Positions 8,915-18,189 of a stretch of 64,000 nt of DNA are shown in pieces. Each line of letters begins with the position of its first letter. Position 1 is the stretch's first letter. The notes beneath the pieces were generated by a model that saw only the letters and a program-made list of their open reading frames with translations, ran no database searches and was not told where the DNA came from. The stretch is from assembly GCA_947085045.1 (NCBI GenBank), contig CAMTUU010000004.1, positions 124,001 through 188,000 on the forward strand, read 5' to 3'. The position numbers and the translations under genes were made by a program. The DNA comes from Pseudolysinimonas_A sp947085045. GTDB taxonomy: Bacteria; Actinomycetota; Actinomycetes; Actinomycetales; Microbacteriaceae.

Positions 8915-10069
8915 ATGAACGACGCCACCCCCGGTTTCTCCACGCGCGCGATCCACGCCGGCCAGGACTTCGACCCGACGACCGGCGCGGTCATCCCCCC
9001 CGTCTACTTCACGACGACATTCGTGCAGGACGGCATCGGCGGCTTCCGGGGCGGCTACGAGTACGCCCGCGGCGGCAACCCGACCCGCACGGCGCTGCAG
9101 GAGCTGCTCGCGAGCCTGGAGGGCGGCCATGCGGCGTACTCGTTCGCGTCGGGCCTCGCCGCCGAGGACGCCCTGCTGCGTGCGCTGCTCGCGCCCGGGC
9201 AGCACGTGCTCATGGGCAACGACGTCTACGGCGGCACGCACCGCCTGGTGAGCCGGGTATTCGTGCCCTGGGGGGCATCGCTCTCGACCGTCGACATGAG
9301 CGACCTGGATGCCGTCCGCGCCGCGATCCGGCCCGACGCGACGACGGTGGTCTGGATCGAAACCCCGAGCAACCCGCTGATGAAGATCACCGACATCGGC
9401 GCCGTCGCCGAGATCGCGCACGCGGTCGGTGCGACCGTCGTCGTCGACAACACGTTCGCCTCGCCCTACCTCCAGCAGCCGCTCGCCCTCGGCGCCGACG
9501 CCGTCGTGCATTCGACGACGAAGTACCTGGGCGGTCACTCCGACGTGCTCGGCGGCGCGGTCATCCTCAAGGACGCCGCGCTGGCCGAGAAGGTCGCCTT
9601 CCTGCAGTTCGGTGTCGGCGCGGTCTCCGGCCCGATGGATGCCTGGCTCACCATCCGCGGCATCAAGACGCTCGCGGTGCGGATGGACCGGCACTCGTCG
9701 AACGCGCAGGCGATCGCCGAGCGTCTCGTGGGCCATCCGAAGCTCTCGGCCGTGTACTACCCGGGCCTGCCCGACCACCCCGGACACGAACTCGCGGCCC
9801 GGCAGATGCGCACCTTCGGCGGGATGGTTTCGGTGCAGTTCGCCGACGGCCCGACCGCGCGTCGTTTCGCCGAGACCACGAAGCTGTTCCAGCTCGCGGA
9901 GTCGCTCGGCGGTGTCGAGTCGCTCGTCTGCTACCCGTCGGAGATGACGCACGCGTCGGTGCGCGGCACCGAGCTCGAGGTGCCGGACTCGGTCGTGCGG
10001 CTCTCGGTCGGCATCGAGGATGTCGGCGACCTCACCGACGACCTCCTCGCAACGCTCGACGCGCTGTAA
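8915..10069 (+). CDS. metB: Cystathionine gamma-synthase/gamma-lyase family enzyme
   Basis: A 384-residue Cys/Met-metabolism PLP enzyme. It has the YARGGNPTR motif, the glycine-rich ASGLAAEDALLRALL region and the PLP lysine in STTKYLGGHSD (Lys203). Next to cbs it most likely cleaves cystathionine to cysteine (reverse transsulfuration), although gamma-synthase and gamma-lyase cannot be separated by eye and many actinobacterial members do both. ATG 8915 has only a weak upstream GA-rich sequence, consistent with translation from the cbs message. Confidence 0.9.
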   Translation: MNDATPGFSTRAIHAGQDFDPTTGAVIPPVYFTTTFVQDGIGGFRGGYEYARGGNPTRTALQELLASLEGGHAAYSFASGLAAEDALLRALLAPGQHVLMGNDVYGGTHRLVSRVFVPWGASLSTVDMSDLDAVRAAIRPDATTVVWIETPSNPLMKITDIGAVAEIAHAVGATVVVDNTFASPYLQQPLALGADAVVHSTTKYLGGHSDVLGGAVILKDAALAEKVAFLQFGVGAVSGPMDAWLTIRGIKTLAVRMDRHSSNAQAIAERLVGHPKLSAVYYPGLPDHPGHELAARQMRTFGGMVSVQFADGPTARRFAETTKLFQLAESLGGVESLVCYPSEMTHASVRGTELEVPDSVVRLSVGIEDVGDLTDDLLATLDAL

Positions 10070-10076
10070 GCCCATC

Positions 10077-11486
10077 GTGCAGATCCCCCAGGACTTCCTG
10101 CTGGGCGCCGCCACCGCCGCGTACCAGATCGAGGGTGCCGCGCACGAAGACGGCCGCGGGCCCTCCATCTGGGACACCTTCAGCCACACGCCGGGCCGCA
10201 CCTGGAACGGCGACACCGGCGAGGTCGCGGCCGACCACTACCACCGGCTCGAGTCCGACCTCGACCTGATGGCGACGCTCGGGCTCGAGGCGTACCGGTT
10301 CTCGATCTCCTGGCCGCGGGTGCAGCCCGGCGGAACGGGCGACCTGAATCCGCTCGGCGTCGCGTTCTACGCCCGGCTCGTCGACGGTCTGCTCACCCGC
10401 GGCATCCGCCCGATCGCGACGCTCTACCACTGGGACCTCCCGCAGGAGCTCGAGGATGCCGGCGGCTGGCCCGAGCGCGACACCGCCGAGCGCTTCGCCG
10501 AGTACGCCGCCCGCATCGTGGAGGTGCTGGGCGACCGCGTGGCGATGTGGACGACCCTCAACGAGCCGTGGTGCTCGGCGTTCCTCGGCTACGGGTCGGG
10601 GTCGCACGCCCCGGGTCGCACGAACGGTGCCTCCGCTCTCGCGGCGATGCACCACCTCAACCTCGCGCACGGGTTGGCGGTGCCGGAGATCCGCCGGGCG
10701 GCGCGCAATTCGCCCGACGTGTCGGCGACGCTCAACTTCCACGTCGCGCGCGCGTTCGACGAGAACGCGGAGGATGCCGTGCGTCGCATCGACGCCCTCG
10801 CCAACCGCTCGTTCACCGGCCCGATCCTGAACGGCGACTACCCCGACGACCTGATCCTCGACACCGCGGGCGTCAGCGACTGGCAGTTCGTGCGGTCCGG
10901 GGATCTGGCGAAGATCTCGGCGCCGATCGACCTGCTCGGCGTCAACTACTACTCGACGGCGACCGTCTCCGAGTGGGACGGCCGCTCCCCGCGGATCGGC
11001 AACGACGGGCACAAGCGTCTGGAGGGCGCCACGGCGGGCGGGTCGCCGTGGCCGGGGAGCGAGCGCGTGGAGTTCCACCCGCAGCCGGGTCCGCAGACCG
11101 ACATGGGCTGGAACATCGCCCCGGATGCCCTCGAGGAGCTGCTGCTGCGCCTGCACCGGGAGCATCCCGAGACCCCGCTGATGGTGACCGAGAACGGTGC
11201 CGCGTTCCGCGACGACGTCGTCGACGGCCGGGTGCACGACCCCGCGCGGGAGGGCTTCATCGAGGAGCACCTCGCCGCCACGCTGCGCGCCCGCGAAGCC
11301 GGCGCCGACGTGCGCGGCTACCAGGTGTGGTCGCTGCTCGACAACTTCGAGTGGGGCTACGGCTACGCCAAGCGCTTCGGCATCGTGCACGTCGACTACG
11401 ACTCACAGCTGCGCACGATCAAGGACTCCGGCGCGCGCTACGCCTCCTGGATCGCCTCCCGCGAACTGGGCAGCACCGCGGGGTGA
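10077..11486 (+). CDS. GH1 family beta-glucosidase
   Basis: A 469-residue glycoside hydrolase family 1 protein, probably cytoplasmic because no signal peptide is present. Diagnostic motifs are FLLGAATAAYQIEGA at the N terminus, TLNEPW with the acid/base Glu163, and VTENGAAF with the nucleophile Glu372. VWSLLDNFEWGYGYAKRFG at the C terminus is also typical. It hydrolyses beta-linked disaccharides such as cellobiose; the exact substrate is not given. GTG 10077 was chosen because it begins directly before the family N terminus, 7 nt after the metB stop. It precedes the ROK/xylFGH cluster, which suggests a sugar-scavenging role. Confidence 0.92.
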   Translation: MQIPQDFLLGAATAAYQIEGAAHEDGRGPSIWDTFSHTPGRTWNGDTGEVAADHYHRLESDLDLMATLGLEAYRFSISWPRVQPGGTGDLNPLGVAFYARLVDGLLTRGIRPIATLYHWDLPQELEDAGGWPERDTAERFAEYAARIVEVLGDRVAMWTTLNEPWCSAFLGYGSGSHAPGRTNGASALAAMHHLNLAHGLAVPEIRRAARNSPDVSATLNFHVARAFDENAEDAVRRIDALANRSFTGPILNGDYPDDLILDTAGVSDWQFVRSGDLAKISAPIDLLGVNYYSTATVSEWDGRSPRIGNDGHKRLEGATAGGSPWPGSERVEFHPQPGPQTDMGWNIAPDALEELLLRLHREHPETPLMVTENGAAFRDDVVDGRVHDPAREGFIEEHLAATLRAREAGADVRGYQVWSLLDNFEWGYGYAKRFGIVHVDYDSQLRTIKDSGARYASWIASRELGSTAG

Positions 11487-11520
11487 GCCCCGAGCACGCC
11501 GCGTTCCGCCGCGCGGCAAC

Positions 11521-11526
11521 TACAGT
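11521..11526 (+). promoter_or_regulatory. -10 hexamer for a leaderless start (ROK regulator)
   Basis: TACAGT lies exactly 6 nt before ATG 11533. A small GC hairpin (11498-11517) just upstream may end the GH1 transcript. Confidence 0.6.
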
Positions 11527-11532
11527 GTTCCC

Positions 11533-12720
11533 ATGGCGCGACCCTCAGCGCCCCCGGGCTCGCAGGCGTCGCTCCGGGAGGCGAACCGGCAGCGGATCGT
11601 CGACGCCCTGACGACGCACGGCAGCCTCGCCCAGATCGAGCTCGCCGACATCACCGGGCTCTCGCCCGCGACGGTGTCGAACATCGTGCGCGAGCTCGGA
11701 GCGAGCGGCATCATCGACACCACCTTCGGCTCGCGCAGCGGACGCCGCGCGGTGCACGTGTCGCTCAGCCGCCAGGACGGTCTGGTCGCCGCCCTCGACT
11801 TCTCGTCGCGTTCCCTCGACCTGGTGCTCGCCGACTCGGCCCTCACCACCGTCGCCGAACGGCACGTGCCACTCGCCGCCGACCACCGCTACGACCGCGA
11901 ACTCGACCGGGCCGCGCTGCTCGTCGGCGACATGCTCGACGGCGTCGGCGCCCGGTTCTCGGAGCTGCTCGCCGTCACCCTCTCGGTGCCCGTCCCCGTC
12001 GATCCCGAGACCGGGCGCCTCGCCGTGCCCGGGCTCATGCCCGGCTGGGACGGGGTCGACCTCGCCGCTTCGCTGCGCGCCCGCCTCGACGTGCCGGTGA
12101 TCGTCGAGCACGGCGCGACCCTCGGCGTGCTCGCCGAATCCCGCTCGGGCGCCGCGGTCGGCGCGCGCGTCGCCGTCTACGTCGCGGTCGGGCACTCGAT
12201 CGGCTCCGGCATCCTGCTCGACGGGGTGCCCTACCGCGGCCCCCGCGGCCGGGCGGGCCAGATGGGGCATATGACCCTCGACGAGAACGGCGCGATCTGC
12301 CGCTGCGGCAACCGCGGCTGTCTCGAGACCGTCGCGGGTGGCCGGGCACTGCTGGAACTGTTCTCCGGCATCCCGGGCATCACCCGGCTGAGTGACCTCA
12401 TCTCCGAAGCCGAGTCGGGCGATGCCGGGGCCCGTCGGGCGATCGCGGATGCCGGCAAGCACATCGGGGTCGCCGTGGCGAGCGTCGCGAACCTCCTCGA
12501 TCCCGACGTCGTCGTCATCGGCGGCGAGCTCGCCCGGACCGGCGAGACGCTGCTGGCGCCCGTGCGGCATGCCGTCGAACGCGCGGCCTTCGACGGCGCC
12601 CGCGACCTGCAGATCGTGGGCTCGGCCCTCGACGGCCGCGCCGAGATCACCGGAGCCCTGCTCGCCGCCCTCCAGGCCGCCGACGCGTCGTCCGCCGGGC
12701 GCGCGCTGAGCGCGGGCTGA
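11533..12720 (+). CDS. ROK-family transcriptional regulator of a sugar ABC operon
   Basis: A 395-residue ROK repressor. The N-terminal winged helix-turn-helix (QIELADITGLSPATVSNIVREL) precedes a sugar-kinase-like domain. The ROK zinc site is intact: His246 with Cys256, Cys258 and Cys263 in CRCGNRGCLE. The gene is followed by a periplasmic-type binding protein, ATPase and permease. The same order is found at Rok7B7-xylFGH in Streptomyces (recalled), so it probably senses a pentose and controls the importer. The binding-protein gene starts 3 nt after the stop, indicating co-transcription. Confidence 0.88.
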   Translation: MARPSAPPGSQASLREANRQRIVDALTTHGSLAQIELADITGLSPATVSNIVRELGASGIIDTTFGSRSGRRAVHVSLSRQDGLVAALDFSSRSLDLVLADSALTTVAERHVPLAADHRYDRELDRAALLVGDMLDGVGARFSELLAVTLSVPVPVDPETGRLAVPGLMPGWDGVDLAASLRARLDVPVIVEHGATLGVLAESRSGAAVGARVAVYVAVGHSIGSGILLDGVPYRGPRGRAGQMGHMTLDENGAICRCGNRGCLETVAGGRALLELFSGIPGITRLSDLISEAESGDAGARRAIADAGKHIGVAVASVANLLDPDVVVIGGELARTGETLLAPVRHAVERAAFDGARDLQIVGSALDGRAEITGALLAALQAADASSAGRALSAG

Positions 12721-12722
12721 GG

Positions 12723-13817
12723 GTGCGTCGCCCGCGCCGGTCCTGGCCGGCCCTGCTGGTCGCGCTCGGGGCGATGTTCGCCGCCACCGGCTGCGTCGCC
12801 TTGCCCGCATCGGGCGACGACGGCGACACCGTCATCGCCCTGCTGCTCCCGGAGGCGGCGACGGCCCGCTATGAGCGCCTCGACCGGCCGTTGTTCGAGC
12901 GGCGGCTCGCGGCCGACGGCGGCTACCGCGTCATCTACGCGAACGCCGGCGGCAGCGCCACCCGGCAGCTCGAGCAGGCCGAGTCGGCGCTCGCCGCCGG
13001 GGCGTCGGTGCTCGTCGTCAATCCGGTCGACCAGGTGGCGGCCCGCACGATCGTCGATACGGCCGCCGCGCTCGACGTGCCCGTCGTCAGCTACGACCGC
13101 CTGATCGACGGCGGCGGAGCGGCGTTCTACGTGTCGTTCGACAACGAGGAGGTCGGCAGCCTGCAGGCCGAGGCGCTGGTCGCGGGGCTGGACGCCCGCG
13201 GCACCCCGCGTGGCGGCATCCTCCTGCTCGCCGGCGACCCCAACGACGCCAACACGACCCAGCTCTCGGCCGGCTTCGGGCGCGTCTTCGGGAAGGCCGA
13301 CATCCCGGTGCTGGCGCGCTACGACGTGCCCGGGTGGAGTGCGGCGCGCGCGCAGGAGTGGGCGGCCACGCAGATCTCGCAGTTCGGCACGCAGATCCAG
13401 GGCATCTACGCGGGCAACGACGGGCTCGCCGGCGCGGCGATCGCGGCCCTGCGCACGGCCGGCATCACGACGGTTCCGGTGGTCACCGGTCAGGATGCCG
13501 ACCTTTCCGCTGTGCGCCGCATCGTCGCGGGCACCCAGTATGCGACGGTGTTCAAGGACATCGCTAGGCAGGCCCGCATCGCCGCCGACGCCGCCAAGGC
13601 GCTTGCCGCGGGCGACGAGCCGAGCGCACGCGAGACGATCGACGGGGTGCCGTCGGTCGTGCTCGACCCCGTGCTGGTCACGGCGCAGGACATCGACCGG
13701 GTGATCGTGACGAGCGGGCTGTACACGATCGAGGACATCTGCGCGCCCGACCTGATCGACGCGTGTCTCGCCGTCGGTGTCCCCGCAGACCGCCCGTCTC
13801 CTAGGTTGGAGGGATGA
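12723..13817 (+). CDS. xylF: Sugar ABC transporter substrate-binding lipoprotein
   Basis: A 364-residue family 2 (ribose/xylose type) binding protein. The signal peptide ends in ATGC, with lipidated Cys24 following an arginine-rich start and a hydrophobic core. The body has the periplasmic-binding signature VLVVNPVDQVAARTIVDTAA, SYDRLIDGG and IYAGNDGLAGAAIAALRTAG, closest in character to xylose-binding XylF. It would capture a monosaccharide outside the membrane for XylGH. GTG 12723 follows the ROK stop by 2 nt, and its end overlaps the ATPase start. Confidence 0.85.
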   Translation: MRRPRRSWPALLVALGAMFAATGCVALPASGDDGDTVIALLLPEAATARYERLDRPLFERRLAADGGYRVIYANAGGSATRQLEQAESALAAGASVLVVNPVDQVAARTIVDTAAALDVPVVSYDRLIDGGGAAFYVSFDNEEVGSLQAEALVAGLDARGTPRGGILLLAGDPNDANTTQLSAGFGRVFGKADIPVLARYDVPGWSAARAQEWAATQISQFGTQIQGIYAGNDGLAGAAIAALRTAGITTVPVVTGQDADLSAVRRIVAGTQYATVFKDIARQARIAADAAKALAAGDEPSARETIDGVPSVVLDPVLVTAQDIDRVIVTSGLYTIEDICAPDLIDACLAVGVPADRPSPRLEG

Positions 13818-14629
13818 CGGCGGCCGAGGAGCGCACCCCGCGCGCTCCCGTTCTCGAACTGCGCGGCATCACGCGCAACTTCGGCGCCGTGCGCGCGCTC
13901 ATCGACGTCGACCTCACCGTGCACGCGGGCGAGATCGTCGCCCTCGTCGGCGACAACGGCGCGGGCAAGTCGACGCTCGTCGGGGTGCTGTCGGGGCTGC
14001 TCCCGGCGGACGGCGGCGAGATCCGCATGGACGGCGCCCCGGTGTCGGTCGCCTCACCGCGGCGGGCCCGCACTCTCGGCATCGCCGCGGTGTACCAGGA
14101 GCTCGCGCTCTGCGACACGATGGATCTCGTCGACAACCTGTGGCTCGGCCAGGAGCCGACCCGCGGCGGCGTGATCGACGAGATCGAGATGGAGCGTCGA
14201 ACCGCCGAGCTGCTGCGGGGGCTCGGCGTGCGCATCCCGCCGACCCGCACGACGGTCGCGGAACTCTCCGGCGGTCAGCGGCAGATCGTCGCGATCGCCC
14301 GCTCACTCGTCGCCGATCCCCGGGTGCTCGTGCTCGACGAGCCGACGGCAGCGCTCAGCGCCACGCAGAGCGTCGAAGTGCTCAACCTCGTCGAGCGGGT
14401 GCGGGAGCGCGGGGTGGCCGTGGTGCTCGTCAGCCACCACATCGGCGACGTGCTCTCGATCGCCGATCGCGTCGCGGTGCTGCGGCTCGGGCGCAACGCG
14501 GGGGAGTTCCGCGCGGCCGAGACGACGAGCGAGGCGATCATCGCCGCGATCATGGGCGGCGGACCGAGCGCCGCCGAACCGCCCCAGCGCGCGCCCACCC
14601 CGCTGCGACGCGTGGAGGGGTCGCGGTGA
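13814..14629 (+). CDS. xylG: Sugar ABC transporter ATP-binding protein, single domain
   Basis: A 271-residue ATPase with Walker A GDNGAGKST (about residue 47), Q-loop AAVYQEL, signature LSGGQRQ (151), Walker B VLVLDEPTAALS and H-loop VLVSHH. RbsA/XylG-type ATPases of enteric bacteria carry two such domains in about 500 residues; here only one is present, as in actinobacterial XylG (recalled). ATG 13814 overlaps the xylF stop and has GGAGGG directly upstream. A TAGGTT hexamer 6 nt upstream could also drive a separate leaderless message. Confidence 0.88.
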   Translation: MTAAEERTPRAPVLELRGITRNFGAVRALIDVDLTVHAGEIVALVGDNGAGKSTLVGVLSGLLPADGGEIRMDGAPVSVASPRRARTLGIAAVYQELALCDTMDLVDNLWLGQEPTRGGVIDEIEMERRTAELLRGLGVRIPPTRTTVAELSGGQRQIVAIARSLVADPRVLVLDEPTAALSATQSVEVLNLVERVRERGVAVVLVSHHIGDVLSIADRVAVLRLGRNAGEFRAAETTSEAIIAAIMGGGPSAAEPPQRAPTPLRRVEGSR

Positions 14630-15813
14630 CCCGGGAGGCCGTCGCGCCGACGATGCGCAGCGCGCTCGCGGCCCGGCTCGGCGCGGGCGGCTGGAGTGCG
14701 CTGCCGCCGCTCGGCCTGCTCGCCGTCGTCTGGATCGTCTTCCAGATCGCCAACCCGAGCTTCCTGTCGAGCGCCAACCTGGTGAACCTCGCGATGCAGT
14801 CCGCGGCGACGGGCCTCATCGCGCTCGGCGTCGTCTTCGTGCTCATCGTCGGGCAGATCGACCTCTCGGTCGGGGCGGTCGCATCGCTGGCGGGGGCCAT
14901 CGTCGGCATCCTCTTCGTCGGATCGGGCTGGCCGGCGCTCGCCGCGGTCGTCGTCGCCCTCGTCGTCGCCGCCGGGATCGGCGCGCTCTACGGTCTCGTC
15001 GTCATCCGGTTCCGCGCCCCGGGCTTCGTGGTGACGCTCGCCGGGCTGCTCGCGGTGCTCGGCGCGCAGTCCTGGGTGTTGCGCGGCAGCGGCTCGATCG
15101 GGCTCCCCGTCGACTCCTGGCTGGTCACCTTCGCCCAGCAGGGCTACCTGCCGGATGCCGTCGCGTTCGCGCTCGCGGGGGGCGGCGGTCTCGCCTGGAT
15201 CGCCGCGCGTATCGTCACCCGCGCTCGGCGACGCAACGCCGGGCTCCCGCACGGCCGGCTCTGGACGATCCTCCTGGGCGGCGGGATGCTGCTCGCCGCG
15301 CTGCTCGGCGCGGTCTGGTACCTCGGGCTCGGCCGCGGCGTCGGCGCCGTCTTCGTCGTGCTGCTCGGTGCCGTCATCCTCGCCGACATCGTGCTGCGCC
15401 GCACGCGCTGGGGGCGCTCGCTGCATGCCGTCGGCGGGGGCGAGGAGGCCGCGCGGCGCGTCGGCATCCGCACCGGCGGCGTCATGATCTCGGCGTTCAT
15501 CGTCTGCTCCGTGCTCGCCGCGGTCGGCGGCATCCTGGGCACCGCCCGGCTCGCGGCGGCCGTGCAGGGTGGCGCGACCGACGACGTGTACCTGACCGCG
15601 ATCGCGGCGGCCGTCATCGGTGGCACGAGCCTCTTCGGCGGGCGTGGCTCGGCGTGGTCGGCGTTGCTCGGTATCGTCATCATCACGTCCCTCGGGTCGG
15701 GGTTCACGCTGCTCGCGCTCGACTCCTCGACCCGGCTGCTCATCACCGGCGCCGTGCTGCTCGCCGCCGTGATCGTCGACTCCTTGGCGAGGACGCGCGC
15801 GCGCCGGCGCTGA
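14626..15813 (+). CDS. xylH: Sugar ABC transporter permease
   Basis: A 395-residue, highly hydrophobic permease of the RbsC/XylH class. Visible family signatures are GQIDLSVGAVASLAGA after the second helix, FVVTLAGLLAVLGAQSWVL, and the cytoplasmic loop NBD-contact region GRSLHAVGGGEEAARRVGI followed by TAIAAAVIGGTSLFGG. It has roughly ten membrane segments and forms the channel of the XylFGH importer. The start GTG overlaps the xylG stop (GTGA at 14626), so the genes are translationally coupled. Confidence 0.88.
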   Translation: MTREAVAPTMRSALAARLGAGGWSALPPLGLLAVVWIVFQIANPSFLSSANLVNLAMQSAATGLIALGVVFVLIVGQIDLSVGAVASLAGAIVGILFVGSGWPALAAVVVALVVAAGIGALYGLVVIRFRAPGFVVTLAGLLAVLGAQSWVLRGSGSIGLPVDSWLVTFAQQGYLPDAVAFALAGGGGLAWIAARIVTRARRRNAGLPHGRLWTILLGGGMLLAALLGAVWYLGLGRGVGAVFVVLLGAVILADIVLRRTRWGRSLHAVGGGEEAARRVGIRTGGVMISAFIVCSVLAAVGGILGTARLAAAVQGGATDDVYLTAIAAAVIGGTSLFGGRGSAWSALLGIVIITSLGSGFTLLALDSSTRLLITGAVLLAAVIVDSLARTRARRR

Positions 15814-15935
15814 CGCTCGCAAGGGGCCGATTTTCGTCGCTCCCGCGCCCCGGCTCCGACGGAAAGCGGCATCTCGCGAGCACGTTGGCCGAAAACCGCG
15901 GGCCGGTGTCAGTCGCTTCCCGACAGACTGAGCCA

Positions 15936-17207
15936 GTGCAACATGGACGGATCGGGCTGCCATCGGCGTCGGCCCTCTACATCGCCGCCGTGCTCGGCAC
16001 GGGGATCCTCGCCCTCCCGGGGCTCGCGGCCGACGCGGCAGGTCCGGCGTCGATCCTGGCGGTCGCGGTCGTCTCGCTGCTCTCCATCCCGCTCGCCGGC
16101 ACCTTCGCGGCGCTCGCGGCCCGGCATCCCGACGGCGGCGGGGTCGCGACGTTCGTGCGCCTCGCACTCGGAGCCACGGCGGCCCGCGCGACGGCGTACA
16201 TCTTCTTCTTCGGGGCGGGGGTCGGCGCGCCCGTCGTTGCGGTGCTCGGCGGGGAGTACCTCGCGGCGTTCACGGGCATCCCGCGAGAGTCGGCCGGGGC
16301 GATCGGCGTGGGCTTTTTCGTCGTCGCCCTCGGCCTCGCCTGGATCGGCCTGCGGGTGAGCAGCGCCGTACAGCTCGGGCTCACCGCGCTGTTGGTGGCG
16401 ATCGTCGTGCTCGTCGTGGCGAGCGGAGTGCCCGCGGCGGAGCCCGCGCGGCTCGAGCCGTTCCTGCCGAACGGCTGGGCGGGCGTCGGCGTGGCGATCA
16501 GCCTGTTCATCTGGGCGTTCTCGGGCTGGGAGGCGATCACCCACTGGGCCGGCGAATTCAAGAACCCCCGGCGCACCCTGCCGCTCGCGACCGGCATCGC
16601 GATCGTCGTCGTCGGGGTCGCCTACCTCGCGCTCCAGGTCGTGACGGTGCTCGTCGGCGCGACCGGCGAGGGCGTCACGCCGCTGTACGACCTCGTCGCC
16701 CGAACCATCCCGGGCTTCGGTCCGGCGATCGTCACCGCGGTCGCGATGATCGTGATCCTCGGGGTGCTCAACGTCTACATCCCGGCGTTCGGCAATCTCG
16801 TCGCCTCCCTCGGCCGTGACGGCGACCTGCCGCACTGGTTCGCGAAGGGCGGCGAGCCCGGCGCAGTGCCGCGCCGCGCCCTCGCGCTCGTCGCCGTGCA
16901 GTGCTTCGCCTACCTCGGGCTGTACCTGCTGCTGAACGCGAACCTCACGCAGTTCGTTCTCGTGCAGACCGCGTCGATGGCGACGGTGTACCTGCTCGGC
17001 GTGATCGCCGCCGTGCGTCTGCTCGACCGGTTCTCGGTCGGCTGGTGGATGGCGGTCGTCTCCGTCGTGCTGGTCGCCGGACTCGTCGCCCTGGGCGGCC
17101 CCTCCCTCGTCGTCCCGGCCCTGCTCGCGCTCGTCGCGGTGGTCGTGACGCTCATCAAGCGCGCCCGTGCGCGAAGCCCGAACGAACAGGAACCGCTGGA
17201 TGCCTGA
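15936..17207 (+). CDS. APC-superfamily amino-acid permease
   Basis: A 423-residue transporter with about twelve hydrophobic segments. LPSASALYIAAVLGTGILALPGLAADAAG is the first helix of the amino-acid/polyamine/organocation superfamily with its unwound GTG motif, and SLFIWAFSGWEAITHWAGEFKNP is the conserved helix 6-7 region. It resembles YjeH-type amino-acid exporters. GTG 15936 is preceded by CAGACT at the leaderless spacing of 6 nt; GTG 15906 would add ten residues. The end overlaps the cyclase gene by 8 nt, suggesting a joint function with it. Confidence 0.82.
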   Translation: MQHGRIGLPSASALYIAAVLGTGILALPGLAADAAGPASILAVAVVSLLSIPLAGTFAALAARHPDGGGVATFVRLALGATAARATAYIFFFGAGVGAPVVAVLGGEYLAAFTGIPRESAGAIGVGFFVVALGLAWIGLRVSSAVQLGLTALLVAIVVLVVASGVPAAEPARLEPFLPNGWAGVGVAISLFIWAFSGWEAITHWAGEFKNPRRTLPLATGIAIVVVGVAYLALQVVTVLVGATGEGVTPLYDLVARTIPGFGPAIVTAVAMIVILGVLNVYIPAFGNLVASLGRDGDLPHWFAKGGEPGAVPRRALALVAVQCFAYLGLYLLLNANLTQFVLVQTASMATVYLLGVIAAVRLLDRFSVGWWMAVVSVVLVAGLVALGGPSLVVPALLALVAVVVTLIKRARARSPNEQEPLDA

Positions 17208-18120
17208 CTACCGCGCCCACTTCGACGCGACGGTGACCTTCGCGAACGGCGGCGGGCTCACCGCGCACGGCTTCCGCCTCGACCTCCCCACCGGGGCCGA
17301 GACCGCGGATGAGGTCGGGCGGCTGTTCGTGCACCACCTCGGGCTCGCGATGGTCGGCTCGGTGGAGCTCGCGAACCTGACGATCGTCGAGGAGCCGCAC
17401 CGAGGCTCCCGCGGGATCGCGACCACCGCCCCGGCCGAGCGGGCCCGGGTCGTCGATCTCAGCCACGTCATCCATGAGGGCCTGATCACCTACCCGGGCC
17501 TGCCCGCCCCGGTGATCACCCCGCACCTGACCCGTGCGGCATCGGTCGGCAAGTACGCCGAGGGCACCACGTTCGCGATGGATGTCATCACCATGATCGG
17601 CAACACGGGCACCTACCTCGACAGCCCCTTCCACCGCTACGGCGACGGCGCCGACCTCGCGGGGCTCGACCTCGCCACTCTCGTCGACCTGCCCGCGGAG
17701 GTGTTCCAACTCGACGATCTGAGCACCCGCGGCATCCCGGTCGGGGTATTCCTCGACCGCGATCTGCGCGGCACCGCGGTGCTGCTGCAGACCGGATGGG
17801 ACCGCCACTTCGGCACGCCCGCCTACGGCACGGGCTCGCCGTTCCTCGAGGCGGAGGCGGTCGAGTACCTCGTCGCCGAAGGCGTCGCGCTCGTCGGCAT
17901 CGACGCGCTCAACATCGACGACGCCGAGTCCGGCGGGGAACGGCCCGCGCACAGCGGGCTGCTCGCGGCCGGCATCCACGTCGTCGAGCACCTCACCCGG
18001 CTCGGCGAGTTGCCGACGCGCGGGGCCCGGTTCACCGCCGCCCCGCCCGCCGTGCGCGGCTTCGGCACCTTTCCGGTGAGAGCCTTCGCGACGCTGCCCG
18101 GGGCGGCGGCCGAGCGCTAG
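17200..18120 (+). CDS. Cyclase-family protein (kynurenine-formamidase-like fold)
   Basis: A 306-residue protein of the cyclase family, which includes metal-dependent hydrolases such as bacterial kynurenine formamidase. VVDLSHVIHEGLITYPGLPAP is the family N-terminal motif, and GNTGTYLDSPFHRY aligns with the usual HxGTHxDxPxH metal site. The first two histidines are replaced here by Asn and Tyr, so metal binding may differ. ATG 17200 has AGGAA 7 nt upstream; about 95 extra N-terminal residues precede the fold. Its overlap with the amino-acid permease suggests an amino-acid-derived substrate (inference). Confidence 0.75.
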   Translation: MPDYRAHFDATVTFANGGGLTAHGFRLDLPTGAETADEVGRLFVHHLGLAMVGSVELANLTIVEEPHRGSRGIATTAPAERARVVDLSHVIHEGLITYPGLPAPVITPHLTRAASVGKYAEGTTFAMDVITMIGNTGTYLDSPFHRYGDGADLAGLDLATLVDLPAEVFQLDDLSTRGIPVGVFLDRDLRGTAVLLQTGWDRHFGTPAYGTGSPFLEAEAVEYLVAEGVALVGIDALNIDDAESGGERPAHSGLLAAGIHVVEHLTRLGELPTRGARFTAAPPAVRGFGTFPVRAFATLPGAAAER

Positions 18121-18189
18121 TCTCGATCCGGGGATACGTCACCGAGGATGCCGGCGCACACCCCGTTCGCCGCCATCCCAGGAACCTCC

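Noticed and set aside
15814..15935. GGCCGATTTTCG and GGCCGAAAACCG as an inverted repeat before the permease gene
   Set aside because: The pairing is interrupted and the distance is large; it looks coincidental.
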